64,000 nt of DNA from Odobenus rosmarus divergens (GCF_000321225.1 NW_004450566.1:1390292-1454291), one strand, 5' to 3'; counted from the first letter of the stretch, positions 11,086-23,969 are shown. Numbers and translations are program-made. Notes: generated by a model from the sequence alone, not told the origin.

Positions 11086-13277
11086 TTGGATTCTATGAAA
11101 AAAAGAGTACAATTAGTGTAGTTTGTGTCCTAAAGTTCCTAATGCACAGGTCAAAAAAAAATTGCATTCAAAACAAGTGACTGAGTATTTTACAATGTGG
11201 TTGAATCTCTAAAAAAAAAGAAGATTGTAGTTTCCAGGTCCTATCCTAAAGAGTAGTTTAATCCTTTGAAAAAAAAAAAACAAGAGGCCAACCAGAAACT
11301 TCTATTCACAATTTTTCCTTTATAGTTCATTAAAACCTCTCATCTTTCTCTTTTGTGATACATCTGTAGTTCTGTAAATATAAAAAAAAATTTTGGAATG
11401 AGATGGAAGCAAGAGGTGCATCTCTAATTAAGACAGTCAGTGTGAGATGGCTGGTACGTACGCACTGAGGAAGAAAAATGCTACATTACACAAAGAAATC
11501 TTCTGTGTCATATACTGTGCTCAGACCCCCTTTGCAAAATGCTCTTCTATTGTAAAAAAATTTGTAAGAGTCTTCTACAGTGGAGAATCTATGCTAGAAA
11601 CATATAATGGAAAAAAATGTTTTCATACCTTTGCTTCAGGCTTGGGTTTATATTCTTTAGGATCTCTCGTTTTAGGAACTAGTCTGAGGCAACCAGACCC
11701 TTGCTGCTGCCACTCCTGGAGAGAAAAAAAAAAAGGAAATAGAGTTACACAATGTGAAAAGGGAATTTAAGGAGACCAACAAAAAAAAAGCTACTTTAAT
11801 ACCTACCTTCCTTCCTTCCTTCCTTCCTTCCTTCCTTCAAAAAAACCTTCCTTCTTTCCTTCTTTCCTTCCTTTTTAAGATCTGCAACCATTTAGAAAAA
11901 AATGGAACCCTAACAGGAAGACAAGAGAAAGACTGCTTTGGTGGAAGCATGATGAGGCAGCGCTTTATCTTCTTCCTGGTTGTGATTCTGGGAAAAATAA
12001 TTTGAAAACTGATTAATTATATTTAAGAACAAAACCCAGATGTTTAAACAACTTGCTTCCATTTCAAAAAAAAACTCCTAGGACAATGTGAGTGTGCTTA
12101 AAACTCTTCTGGTAATGGGGAAGTTCTTGATATGGATTGCCAAATCTAGCCATTGAAGTTTTAAATTTTCTTTTATTTCTCACTTGCTTTTAAATTACCT
12201 AAATATTAAGTTTGAATATGGTAGCAAAGTTATATGAGTCAATTTTGTTACATGAGTCAGTTTTGTTACCCACCTTTCTTTATAATTTAATATAAGATGA
12301 TATGTATTGTGCACATGGTTCTAAAAGTCTGGTGGATTTAAATTGATACACTTTAAGAAAAACCAAAAGCTTTTTATTTTCTAAGGCAAACCTTTATTGC
12401 ACAACTGCAAAAAAAATACATTAGTTGAAGGTTTATAAATTAATGTACCAAAAATTGAAGATTTAAAAAAAACTTAAAAAATCCTAAATTTCTGAAAAAA
12501 AAATTTAGAGCTTCCTATACCAAAGCTATTTTCTGTTTCTTTTCTATGCTCTAAAGAAGAACATAAATCTGTAATTAGTAAAAAAATGTGTATATAGTAG
12601 CATTACATTATCATGAAATATTTGCCTACTCTAGAAAGCTCTTGTTCCTCTAGAGGGCAATGCTTCACTTTTACATCACTAACCTAGGGAGAAAAAAAAA
12701 ACATCTTTCTTTCTTAAGAGACTAGAAATGTTTCATTCTGCTCGTTCTCTCTCTTTAAAAATATATTGTATAGTTGAGAGATTTAACATGACATGCTTTT
12801 AAACAAAAAAAAAAAAATAATTAGAACTTCCATAAACTAATATTTGATTTGGAATTTTAGGGAAGATTTCTTTGGCTTTCCTTCTTTATTTTCTAAGAAA
12901 ACACAGAAAGAGCTTGACCTAAAAAAAAATTTTAGTTATAATTGAGTTCTCTTTTTCTGCAAGATAAACTTTCTTTCCCTCTTAAAAAACATTTTGATTT
13001 AAGGTTCTGGATTGACCACTTGACTTGCTAAAAAACAGAACAAGACAAAAACAAAAAACCAAAATAAGAACCAAAAGAACTTTCTTCTTTGTTCTACTTT
13101 TCTATTTGTATTTTTCATGCTACTTTAAATTTAATACTATTTCTCTTTTAAAAAAACCTTCTTGTTTTGTGGTAGTTTCACAAAATAAATAGATTTGATA
13201 AGGAAATAAAGGTCTTCTCCATCCCTTACAGCCTACTTTTATCCTATCTTCTTTAAAAGCAAAAAAAAAAATATTAG
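11086..13277. other. Unique-looking non-coding DNA with lattice marks
   Basis: AT-rich. Frames at 11447-11770 and 11754-12005 owe several lysines to lattice As and show no domain. A separate native A9 at 12495-12503 is off phase. Confidence 0.5.
11806..11875. repeat. (CCTT)n microsatellite broken by a lattice mark
   Basis: CCTT repeats run from about 11806 to 11875. The seven As at 11839-11845 interrupt the tract exactly on the 57-bp phase. Confidence 0.9.
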
Positions 13278-13866
13278 TGTGGTAGGCAGAACTCCAAGAT
13301 GGTCCCTAAGATTTCTGGCCAAAAAAATACATACATTCCTTCACCCTATTATTCAAACACTAATCCAGATACTGCTGAAAAAAAATTCTGCAGATATAAT
13401 TAAGATGTCAAACAGTTAATAAATCTTAGGGAGATTATCTGGGTGGGTCAGACCTAATCATATGAGTCCTTTAAATATGTGTTTAGAGATCAAAAAAAAG
13501 TCAGACAGACTTGAAATGTTTGAGGGATTGAATTCGAGAGAGGTTCTCCATTGGTGGTTTGAGATAGAGGCGGCTGTAGTGCAAGGACCTGAGAGTGGCC
13601 TCTGGAAAAAAAGACTGGTCTCCGGTTGATAGTGAGCAAGAAAACCAGGACCTCAGTCCTACAATCACAAGAAACTAAATTCTGGAAGTAGACCCTGAGC
13701 TCAGATGAGAATGAAGCCCAAAAAAAATCTTGATTTTAATTTTGTGTAGGGGACCAGTCAAGCTGTGTATATACTTAAAAAAAACAGAAGTGTAGGATAA
13801 TAAATGAGTGTTGTTTAAAGGCTCTAAGTTTGTGTTAATTTGTTTTGCAGCAGTATTAAACTAATA
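13278..13866 (+). mobile_element. Ancient LTR-like interspersed repeat (MaLR/ERVL type, probable)
   Basis: Starts with GTGTGGTAGGCAGAACTCCA and ends with AATAAATGAGTGTTG...TTTGCAGCAGTATTAAACTA, resembling old mammalian LTR elements carrying an AATAAA near the 3' end. Diverged, non-coding, with many lattice overwrites. Family not certain. Confidence 0.55.
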
Positions 13867-14429
13867 AAATCAAGGTAAGTAAATACCTTTAAAAAAATAG
13901 AGAGTTAACTTGAAAACTGAAAACTCTCATATGATCTGATACTGAAAAAAAAAAGTCAACATTTGGGTATTTGCCTGTTATAGTGGTGGCCAATATCCAT
14001 GCTCAAAAAAACCTGGTAACATTCCTTATTGGGTTGACCTCATGCCTAACTTCAGAGGTGAGACTCAGTTAGCTCAAGTCATTTAGAGTGTATCACCCGA
14101 AGATAGCACATGTGATCTAAACTAGTCCAATAAGAGTAAAACTGAGGAAGATTTTGGTGGGAATACCAGGGCACATACTGTCCTTTCTTTTCTGAACTTG
14201 GTGATGTATTGAGGTTTACAGGTATTGATGCTCCAAGGGAGATCTTGAAGTTTCTCAGAGCCTGTCATATACAGCTTGAAGATTAAACCAGAAAGCACAA
14301 AGCTAAGAAAAGGATTCTGGTTTTGCTTGAGACTTGGATCAAGCTGAAAAAAAATATAAATCTACTCCATGACTGTTCAGTTATATGGGCCAATAAAGCT
14401 TTCCCTTCCTTTAAGAATTTTTTTGTTTG
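13867..14429 (+). repeat. Possible ancient interspersed repeat
   Basis: Text such as GACCTCATGCCTAACTTCAG and the ending TATGGGCCAATAAAGCTTTC resembles an old mammalian LTR or DNA-element relic with an AATAAA signal. I cannot name the family. Confidence 0.35.
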
Positions 14430-14586
14430 AGGGTGTCTGGGTGGCTCAGTCACCCAGTGACTGACTGACTGACTCTTGAGTGTCTGACTCTTGATCTCAA
14501 CTCAGGCCTTGTTCTCAAAAAAAAGAGTTCAAAGCCCCATGTTGGGCTCCATGCTGGGCATGGAGTTTATCTAAAAAAAAAAAGAG
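14430..14586 (+). mobile_element. Can-SINE, sense, short
   Basis: Head GGGTGTCTGGGTGGCTCAGT followed by a small GACT expansion. The lattice run at 14518-14524 stands where SINE relatives read a seven-base GGGTCGT-like block. Flanked by AAGAATTTTTTT-type direct repeats. Confidence 0.88.
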
Positions 14587-16147
14587 AAGAATTTTTTTCT
14601 TTAAGCATTGAGTTGTTGTTTCTTATAACTGAAAAAAACCAAACTGATAGGTCAGTCATTATCTTATTAATTTTCATAATAGCTTTCTTCATCTTTTCAT
14701 AGAATATATTCTAGACTAGTAATCTCTTATCATCTAGACATATTTAAAAAAATCTTTGTCTAGACTTTTAGGTCTAGAAAAAATTATAATAAAATATTAC
14801 AAAAAAAAAGTTTTACATTATCCGATTGGCAGTTCAGGAAAATAGGTATTTTGGCTTATATAACATTTCTATCATAACACATGTTTGAAGAATATTAATT
14901 CATTATTGGCTTTGCCAAAAAAATGTCCTTTTAGAAATGATGTCGATAAAGTAGAACCAATTCTGTTTAGAGGTTTTCTTTCAAGCTAATAAAAATGCAA
15001 ACCATACAATTCTCATTGATTGCCATTATAATTGCCTATAATTCTGTTGGCAGAAACATGTTGAAGATAGTTGTACATGAAAAAAACAAAAAAATTTGTC
15101 TTACTTAAAGATGAAAATAATTGGTTTATATTGCTAAAGTTAGTAAAAAAAACTTCTAATAACAATCTTATTAGAAGTGAATAGATTCTATGATATAAAA
15201 TAAAAAAATGAAGAATAATAGTTCCTTTTTAATAATTTGACTCAATTTTTGTGAAGTTAAAAAAATATTTTTCAGCTTTTTAAAATCTCTGATTTGTTTT
15301 GCTTTAAGTTTGCTTTAATAATTTAAAGTACCTTTGAAATGTGTGTTTTAAATATATGTATGTGTGTTTTGAAAAAAAAGTGGGTTTTTGTTTGTTTGTT
15401 TACTTGCTTCTTATGCTTTAAGGTCTTTTCTTTTGCTTGCAGGCATTATTTTGCCAGAATGTAGTTGTGACAACTGACCTTATTAGTCTTAAGCCTTTCC
15501 TACCTGAGCTAACCCTTCCCTGAGAGTATCTTAGATATTAGTATCTTAGCAGGTAGAATTGACTCAAATAGAGCATAGCAAAAAAAAATTTCCAGTTCTA
15601 AAAAAAATTAAAAGCAATTTTTGGGTGAATAAAATGTACATGAGGTATTTCACATATAAAAAAAATTTCTTAAGGAAAGGCCATGAAGGGAATTTCTAGC
15701 ATAAGAGATACATATTTTTATTATATGAATTTCAAAATGAAATTTGGCTATTCTTATAAAATAAACTGAAATACAAGTTAAGTGGAGAAGGGTTTATTAC
15801 TGATATAGGAATTAGGAGGAGCCAAATAAAAAAAATTTCTTTTTAATCACAAAGATGGATGTATAGAGGAAGACTTAATTTCAAGAAAAAAAATAGGGTG
15901 AATTGGAGTGGCACGGTTGAGGGTGGAGCCTCTGCAAACATCCCTGAGGTAATGGATTTGATTAAAGACATGGCAAGAAAGGCAGAGGGGCAGAAGGGAA
16001 AAAAAATAATGTGTGTCTTTCAGATCAGGGAAATTGCATGAAGTGATAAAAATCCAAAAAAAAGAACAAAACATGTTAGGTATTTATTGTGGTCAGAGAA
16101 CAAGAATCATTGGCCAAGGTAATGGATCAAATAATGAGATGGATTTT
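14587..16147. other. Unique-looking non-coding DNA with lattice marks
   Basis: AT-rich; holds copy 2 of the 66-bp repeat. A native A7 at 15080-15086 and A9 at 15580-15588 are off phase. Confidence 0.5.
15240..15305 (+). repeat. 66-bp direct repeat, copy 2 (carries a lattice overwrite)
   Basis: Identical to 8493-8558 except at 15259-15265, where TTTGTTG of copy 1 reads as seven A. The repeat keeps its length, so bases were replaced. Confidence 0.9.
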
Positions 16148-16545
16148 GTATTAGCTTGCTAGAGCTGCCATAACAAAATGCCAGAGACTTGGTGTCTTAA
16201 ATAATAGACATTTATTTTCCCACAGTTAAAAAAACTAGAATTATGAGATCAAGGTATCAGCAGGGCTGCTTCTTCTGAGAGTCTAAAAAAAGCTTTCTTC
16301 TTCCAGTGTCTTCACATGGTCTTCCTTCTGTGTGTGTCTTTGTCCTATTTTCTTCATATAAGGACACCAGTCATATTGGATTAAGGTCCACCCATATGAC
16401 CTCATTTTATCTTGATCATCTCTTTACAGGCCCTACTCCCAATACAGTCACATTCAAAAAAACTAAGGGTGAGGACTGTTGAAAATATGAACTTGTGGTG
16501 GGAGGGGATACAAAAAAAACCATAATAGACATGTTTATTTCAAGT
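16148..16545 (-). mobile_element. MLT1-like LTR (ERVL-MaLR), antisense, solo
   Basis: Plus strand reads as the complement of an MLT1-type LTR: TAGAGCTGCCATAACAAAAT, then CACATGGTCTTCCTTCTGTG, then AAGGACACCAGTCATATTGG. No internal region; diverged and non-coding. Lattice runs replace several blocks. Confidence 0.8.
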
Positions 16546-17112
16546 TGACTATGAACTTAGCCTAATATGTTGGCCGTGGGAACAGAAGGGAACAGATTAG
16601 CCAATAAAAATAAGAATCATTAAGATAAAAAAATTAGAATGCAGGATAGATGTATCTTTTTAAAACTTTTAAAAAAAGGAAAAAAAAAAATTTGAACAGG
16701 AAAATATATTTGAACCTGTTACTTTTGAGGCAATGAAGGAAAAAAAATTGTTCCATAGATAAATGGTATTGGAGGCCTGGAGAAATGGATCTAGGCAGAT
16801 TTAAACAAAGGGCCTCCTAAGGAACATTATACTTTCATTTCTTCTAGCCTCACAGTGAACGTTCAGGAATATGCTGGAGCTATTAACGCCAGCTCGCTTG
16901 CATAGCAAGTAAGCACAGAGAAGAATCATTTGAGGTAGTAATGAGCATGGCAAGGCCAAACTACTCACAAAAAAAGGAACTCTTTCTTGTACTCTTTGTT
17001 TTTATGGGGACTTGGGGGTATGGGAAAAAAAATCCTTTATCTGTGTTATTGCTCACCTTGTGTCACTTTCTGTAAATTTCCAAAAAAAATGATGGTTAGA
17101 TTTTATATTTCT

Positions 17113-17290
17113 TATTTTTTTTTAAGAGAGAGAGGTGGAGAGGGGCAGAGGAAGAGGGAGAGAGAGATTCTTAAGCAGTCTTTAAGGCCAGCATGGAAAA
17201 AAATGTGGGGCTCGATCCCACAACCCTGAGATGATGACCTGAGCTGAAATCAAGTCAGACACTTAACTGATTAAGCCACCCAGGTGCCCC
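17113..17290 (-). mobile_element. Can-SINE, antisense
   Basis: Begins with the T-rich tail and ends with CCACCCAGGTGCCCC. Lattice As at 17197-17203 replace the GCCC of the usual GGAGCCCAATGTGGGG block with no length change, a clear case of overwriting. Confidence 0.92.
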
Positions 17291-20200
17291 TCTTACATTT
17301 TTCTATTGGCAAAAAAATAATCAACATCTCATAATCCCGTGTAACAAACATGACAGGCTTGATATTAAAAAAAAATAGGAGTCATTCATTTAAGCAAACA
17401 CTCACCAAGTGTCAAATGGTACCCATTTGAAGAGTACTCTTTGGTAGGTAATAGTGTAAGAATATGAGCTGTCAATGGAAAAAAAAAAAAAAAAGAAAAA
17501 GAAAATTTAGCTCCATGGGATGACTTCACTGAGGAGTGGTGTGAAATGTCTCAGAAGGCACGAAAATATCTGGGATTGTGGAGTGCCACCTAAACTAAGA
17601 GAGTAAAAATCATGAAATACTGGCCAAAGAAAAATTAAGAGGATTTGGCAAGAAAAAAATCACTGATGTTTTTAAGACAATACTTTCTTGTGTGATAAGG
17701 ATGGGGATGAAAAAAAGGGTTGCAGTCAGTATATGTTGAGATGGAGAGGTGTTGTAACTAGTGAGGAAAAAAACAGTTTTATCCTTCACAAAATTTATCA
17801 TGATCTTTTCTAAGATGTCTAACATGCTCATTTGTTTTTTATAGCTTACCAAACATTTTGAACTACCCTTGTATTTCAGTAAAAAAAAGCTCGTATTTTA
17901 AATAATATTTAATGATCAAATTATGATTAAACCAAAAACTGCAGTTGTGCTTTTCATTGGTTACTTCAAAATTCCGTGCTTGGGTAAGCAGAGAGAACAT
18001 AGGAATCCTTATAGTCTCAATCCATGTCTAAGTTTTTTGGCTCTAAGCCTTATTCAAATCTGTTTCCAGGACTTTGGGGCTAAACATTTAATCCATGTTT
18101 ATTTCCTTAAAAAAATGGCAGTATAAATTTTAAGGTAGAATCAGTTCAGATGGAAAGGACCAGGGAAAAAAATGGGATTACTACCCCAAGAGTAGTGAAG
18201 TAGGGCCATGGTCTGCAAGAGAGGGGAGACCCAGGTACTAAGACTTGATCACCACGGGGAGGGCTTTCTCTAGCTGAGGATGATGCCAGAGGGCCTGGTT
18301 GTATGGCACCTTTTCTTTCATGAGAACAGAATAATTAAAAAAATAGATTATTTAAAAAAAACTAATATCTGATTCTGTTGTACTGCAAAGTGTTTTCAGT
18401 GGAATTATTTTCCTTCTTTTAATTTTTACTTTTATATTTTAGTTATTAGTAAAAAAATTGTGGAATGTGCCAGGCACTGTTTTACATACTTGGTGAACAA
18501 CTATGAAAATCTCTACCAGACTAGAGCTTACACTTCAGCAGGGAAGAAAAATGATAATTAATAATATAATAATACTAATTTAATATAATACAGTGTTATC
18601 ATATTAATTAACATGATTAATTATTTAATTTTTTATAGAGAGAGTTAATAAGTAAAATAATGTAGTCTGCTAGAAGGTAAAAAAAGCCGTCACCTTCTTT
18701 GTTCACAAAAAGGTGAACTTTATTTTTCTAGATATAAACCTTGATTTGGAACACTATGTTGGCAAATAAAATATATGGTATAAAGTTAAAGCAGCCCATT
18801 TTATAAGCATGAGCAATTGAAACCTCGTGATGCTCTTCAATGTTTATATTTACTCCTTACAAACAATTGGTTTTCAAATTCAGTAACCTTCTTCCAAATA
18901 ATGTAGAAAAAAACTATTAGTTTGTCTTTTTAAATTACCAAGTCATTTGCCCAACTTTCTAGTTAACCTGAACCTCTGTTTCATGAGATCTTTGGACACT
19001 GAGGCCTGCTGGAAGGTTCAGGGTGCTTTTGAATACTCACCAGGATATAATTCTCTCTTCACCTGACAAGAGATGGGGCAGATAAAGTGCCTTTCTTTTT
19101 TCCCCTGGAGTCATGGTACAGCAGAACCTTTACAATTCTGCCCTAAGAGAAAATTGTTGCCTGTGCAAAAAGAGAAGTAAAAGGAAACAAAAAAAAAAAT
19201 GCAAGTCTTAAATTTCTCTCCTTCTTTCTCTCTGGAGTCTATGTATGCATGTTATTTGAAATATTGCTGTTAGAAAAAAAACAAAAACCCTGATTCCTAG
19301 TGTCCTGATTGGGAAAATGAATGTACAATTCTCAATCCGTCAATTCCATAAAGCTGAAATCCAAAAAAACAGATGTATTTTAGAACTCAGAATTTTTTAC
19401 CATGTAGAAAGTGATATAAAAAAAAAACTAGATACTTGTTTTGCAGTGCTCTTCATTTAAAGTTTCTAACCCCAATTCTTGACTTTAATACTATTATTGG
19501 TGGCTTATTAACCTTACTTACTTGGGGTTTCTAATTCTTCAAATGCTATTAATTTAGCAAATGCAGTTAATATTTAATTACTGAGTCAAGAAAAAAAATA
19601 CCTTCTAAACAGATAGTGGAACACAACTCAGCATTACTAGGATATGTAAAAAAATGTATTTTTATGTATGGAATATGTTTATATATAGTGTATATATATG
19701 TATGAAAAAAACTCAGTTTATAAATGTCCTGAAAGGCTTAGATGTATTTTAGATGTAACAAGCTGAGTGGGTTAAGTAGGGGAAATCAATGATTATCTAC
19801 TTAATTTATTTAAAAAATAAAAAAAGTTTTGGTAAACAATAAAAAATGAGTTTTTTTCCCGCAGATTCAATTACAAAAAAAAAAAAGTCAATACATTTAC
19901 TCTTTTACTCCTTAGAGTTTGTGCAGTTAAGAGTAAAAAAATCATGTATGCAAGCAAGTTTTGAGAGCAGTAGTAATTTTTTAGACTAGAAGAGGCTAGG
20001 TCCTCATTTACCTAATGTTTGGCTCCTTTGCTTAGAACTTCATACTAAAAAAATCTAACCACTGAATGTTCATGTTTGCTAATAAACTTTTAGCCTTTAA
20101 ACTGAGATTTGTCTCTGATCATCAGAGAAGTTTCCAGATGTTGCCTTATCATAAAAGTTGAAAAAAAGCAAGTTTTCAGAAAATATATCTCCTCCACCAA

Positions 20201-21813
20201 GCCTTCTATTTTCTTTAAAGTGATTCAACCAAATAATGTGGCCTATCAAGTTGTTTCATCTTAATTCAGGGACAAAAAAAAAATGCTGCTCTGGAGGACG
20301 CTAGCATATATCAAGTATTTTCTCCTTTGCCAAGTGTACAGTTCATTGTTCGGTCACCTGTGTCTGTCCGTTTAGCACATTTAAGGCAGTTCTCAACCAC
20401 CCCCATTTTTCTCTAAAATTTACATGGAGGCTTCAAACATTGTCTGGCTCATTATTTCCCAAGAAAGGTTAAGCCCTTTACTGTCAGACCGGAACCCCTC
20501 ACTAATTAGAGCCCTTGCTTTGGCACTGAATGTGTCATGTCTGCGAGCCTTCCCACTGTGATCAGGGGCATGTTGCTTGCTCACTAAGTGTCCAGCACTG
20601 GGAAGAACTGCCTGCTATTTTTTATGTGACAAATTTTTAACTTGCTAAAATTCTAACTCCTCTTTAACAGGCTAAAAAAAGAATTGGATGAGATATTCAC
20701 TAGTTCACCAAGAAGATTTTGCTTAATCCTAAAAAAATTATCTTCCTTAGTTTTAGTAACGTTGAGTCCACACTAGAATAATGAAATAAAAAAAAATGTG
20801 GGGAAAAAATGGTAACATTTCCCACTCTGTTAAAAATGAGTGTGAAAAAAAGTCATGTTAGGTTGACACCCCGCCCCCAAAACAAAACTTTGGTTCTTTT
20901 GAAAAAAATAGTTACATAACCCAAGAGTGGTTTAAACTATTAAAATGATATCATAAAACTACATTACTTCTTTGATTTTTATCTTTGTTTCAGGTAATAA
21001 TTTATGGTTCCTTTTAAAAAAAATAGGATTTTTATCAGCTGCACAGATAGAAAGACTGAATCCACTGGCAGGAAAAAAACCTTTGCATTGTCAAAGAATG
21101 CTTTTGGGTGTTAAGTTAGGCTTCTCCATAAAAAAACATAGAAGTGCTCCCTTGCCTTCTGTTTGATCATTGCTTCTTTCTTCCACTTCCAGCTTTCCTT
21201 GGTTAGAGCAGGGAGCTAGTCTGAATGATGCAAGTGTCTTGGTAAAAAAATTTGTTATAAGTTAGCTTCTTGAAGAAAATTCTCTACCGTGGATATAGAC
21301 TATACTCTTATATTTGGCTAGTTGATTCACAGGTTAGTTTTACACACAAGATTAGCTAAAAAAACTTAGTGCATTTTTCCTTTTGAAAGAAAGTACATTA
21401 TAAAAGTTTTTCAAAAAAAAAAGATCACTTATTCTTAGGGAAATATACTATGTATATTTATTCATATTTCAAAAAAAACATGAATGTATTGAGATTTCAT
21501 TATACTTATTCTATAAATAGATTGACATAAAAAAATTATAATTTATGATATTTTTGGTTTTAGTCGTCCATTCCCTTGTATAAAAAAAAAAAGAAGGCAG
21601 AAAAAGCAGATACAGTTTAAAGAAAAAAGGAGCTATATCAAAAAAAAAAATTATTGAAGACCAGGGGAGAGATATTTTCTTTCTCATCAAAAAGGAGTTT
21701 TTGTATGCTAACTTTTGGGGGGAAGGGAAGGAAGAGCTAGGAAGCTATAGGAAATGAAAAAAAGAAAGCTCTGAAATTACAAAAAGCAACATACTGGTTA
21801 AGTCAACAACTTT
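17291..21813. other. Long unique-looking non-coding stretch with lattice marks
   Basis: About 4.5 kb of AT-rich DNA with no recognised transposon. Short frames at 17610-17852 and 17923-18126 contain lattice-derived residues and no motif. A good acceptor-like site (pyrimidine-rich, ending TTTGTTTCAG at 20983-20992) precedes a frame to 21166 crossing three overwrites; weak evidence only. Confidence 0.45.
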
Positions 21814-21883
21814 AAAAAAACATAAAAAACTAATGATGTACTGTGTGGTGACTAACATAACATAATAAAAAAAAAAAAAAAAA
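21814..21883 (+). mobile_element. L1 3'-end scrap, sense, with poly-A
   Basis: Contains ACTAATGATGTACTGTGTGG and CTAACATAACATAATAAAA, the last ~55 bases of the L1 3' UTR, then a poly-A merged with a lattice slot at 21871. Confidence 0.8.
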
Positions 21884-22424
21884 TTTCTTTGTATTGATGT
21901 TTCTTGAAAGACTGCTGTAATAAAGATAAAAAAACTTTTTGAAGTATAAATCAATTATAATCTATCAGATGGATTAAAGCTGTTAAAAAAAATTTGTCTC
22001 TTTGGGAAAAGGATAATTCATTGGTTTTTTTTGTACTGGGTTCTGAGTTTTTGTACTTCTCTGCTTACTTTACTAGAACTGAGATTCTGTTTTACCAAAA
22101 AAAAATATTTCATGTTTATACACATGTATACTTTTTGGAGAGGGGTATAGAGTGAGAGTGGCTCTTTTTAAAGTTGTTTTTCTCCTGATTTTTAAGAGAT
22201 AGATGTTCATTGAAAAAAATTTTTAAGAAAAAGGAAGGGGAGAAATCTCGCCAGTAATCCCACATCCTGAAAAAAACAAAACATATTAATTTTCAAATTT
22301 AGTTAGACATTTGTTTTCCTTCTTTTAAAAAAATTTGATTCATGTTTCTAACTCATTTAACCATTAGGGTTTCATTGTTTTTTAAAAAAGTCTATTTGTA
22401 TGAGATAAGCATAAATATATATAT

Positions 22425-22675
22425 ATATCCTCTCTCCCCAAAAAAAACTTTTAATCTTTATGTCAAAATTTTAAATATACTGAGATTAATATGCCATAAA
22501 AAAATTAAATTTTATATTACTTAAAATATATATAATTAGTATATTTAAAGTATGAAAAAAATCAGTTCCTCAGATTATTTTAAAATTTAGAACAATTTTA
22601 AGCTGTACTTGAAAAAAAGTTCTCCCAGAATAATTTAGATTCCAAAACAAAATTCCTCAGGTTCATTTAAAAAAA
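22425..22675 (+). repeat. ~240-bp duplicated segment, copy 1
   Basis: Aligns with 23970-24210 from TCTCTCCCCA to CAAAATTCCTCAGG with a few differences and an internal indel near 22600. Lattice runs in the two copies are offset by 2-4 bases but the spacing of the native blocks is unchanged, which again shows replacement. Family not recognised. Confidence 0.85.
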
Positions 22676-22910
22676 GGCCGCCTCTGTTTTTTATATATAT
22701 ATACATACATATATATATGTATGTAAAAAAAAACACATTCATATACATATATATATTTACTTAAATGGGCAAGTCTATTCATCTTTTAATTTTCTTCATT
22801 GATTTTTATGGTGATAAAGCCCATTCTATGATTTATATTCACTACTATGTTTTTTGACTGTTAATAATTACTTTTTAAATTTTTCATTGTTTTTGAAAAA
22901 AAATATTTTA

Positions 22911-23100
22911 TTTTTTAAGATTTTATTTTATTTATTTGACAGAGAGAGAGCACAAAAAAAGGGAGTAGCGGGCAGAGGCAGAAGGAGAAGCAGGCTCCCC
23001 TCCAAGCAGGGAGCCTAATGTGGTGCTCCGTCCCAGGACCCTGGGATCAGGACCTGAGCTGAAGGCAGACGCTTAACTGACTGAGCCACCCAGGCGCCCC
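22911..23100 (-). mobile_element. Can-SINE, antisense
   Basis: Typical antisense SINE ending CCACCCAGGCGCCCC. At 22954-22960 the lattice turns the usual CACAAGCAGGGGGAG into CACAAAAAAAGGGAG without changing length. It sits between the two copies of the duplicated segment. Confidence 0.93.
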
Positions 23101-23969
23101 AGTTTTAAATTACACTCATAATACAAGAATATAGTCACAGAAAAGATTTAGATAGTACCCATGTAGGTTCTCTTTTTTCTGAAAAAAAATGCCCATCCCC
23201 TACTGATTTTTAACCATGGTCACCAGATTTGTGTATAAATTTCCTGACACTTTTCTTTGCATTAACATATGTGTTAGGCTTTTGAGTGTGGGACTTTTCC
23301 CATTGCTCTGGACTAGGGAACAAAACGAAGGACATATTGGACAGCCGGTATCTGATATTCTAAAGGGAACTGGAGTGTGACAGTCCCTATAGTGCTCAAA
23401 CCAGAACTGCAATTCCTAACACATACCAGACCCTCCTTTTAGCTCTATGCCCTTCCAGTGTATATAAAAAAAATCTAGGGAGGGAGGACATATATATGAA
23501 TATATCTGGAGAGAGAGAGAGAGAAAAAAAATATTTGGCTTCCAAGTGAATTGCTTATAGAGAAGACAAATTCCTGGCAGAACAGTTGGCTTGCAGCTGA
23601 CTGGCTGATTTACTGCATCCTATTTGAGCAGGGGGAAGACAATGGGCGGACAGGGGGCTGTAGGAGTCACCCTGTATTCCTGTGGTTTGATGTGAAAAAA
23701 ATCTGTGAACATTCTGTGGGGCAACTGGATACCATGGTGGGTGGATGGGCTAAAAAAACCCCTTCAATACCTCATTAGAGGGTGGTCTGCTGGTTGAGGA
23801 AACTGCTGTGACATTCAGCACTCAGGTAGTGAGGGAACCCACTTGATATAAGTGCCCTGTGCTAGAGGGGCAGGGTATGGGGCCAGAGAGGAGGGGGAGC
23901 TGGAAGAAGGTAGAACCACCCTAGACCTCCTAAGATCAGGACCTACCACCTTTATTGAATTATCCTCTC
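23101..23969. other. Unique-looking non-coding DNA between duplicate copies
   Basis: Less AT-rich than its surroundings. The 75-residue frame at 23551-23778 contains lattice residues at its end and no known domain. Confidence 0.45.

Noticed and set aside
11447..12005. Plus-strand frames of 107 and 83 codons
   Set aside because: Both depend on lattice As and a CCTT microsatellite; no motif.
19935..19941. Seven-A run two bases off the lattice slot 19933
   Set aside because: The neighbouring slots at 19876 and 20047 are exactly in phase, so this is taken as a native run and slot 19933 as empty.
22384..22389. Six As starting exactly at lattice slot 22384
   Set aside because: The seventh base is G, so the slot is not a full overwrite; counted as empty.
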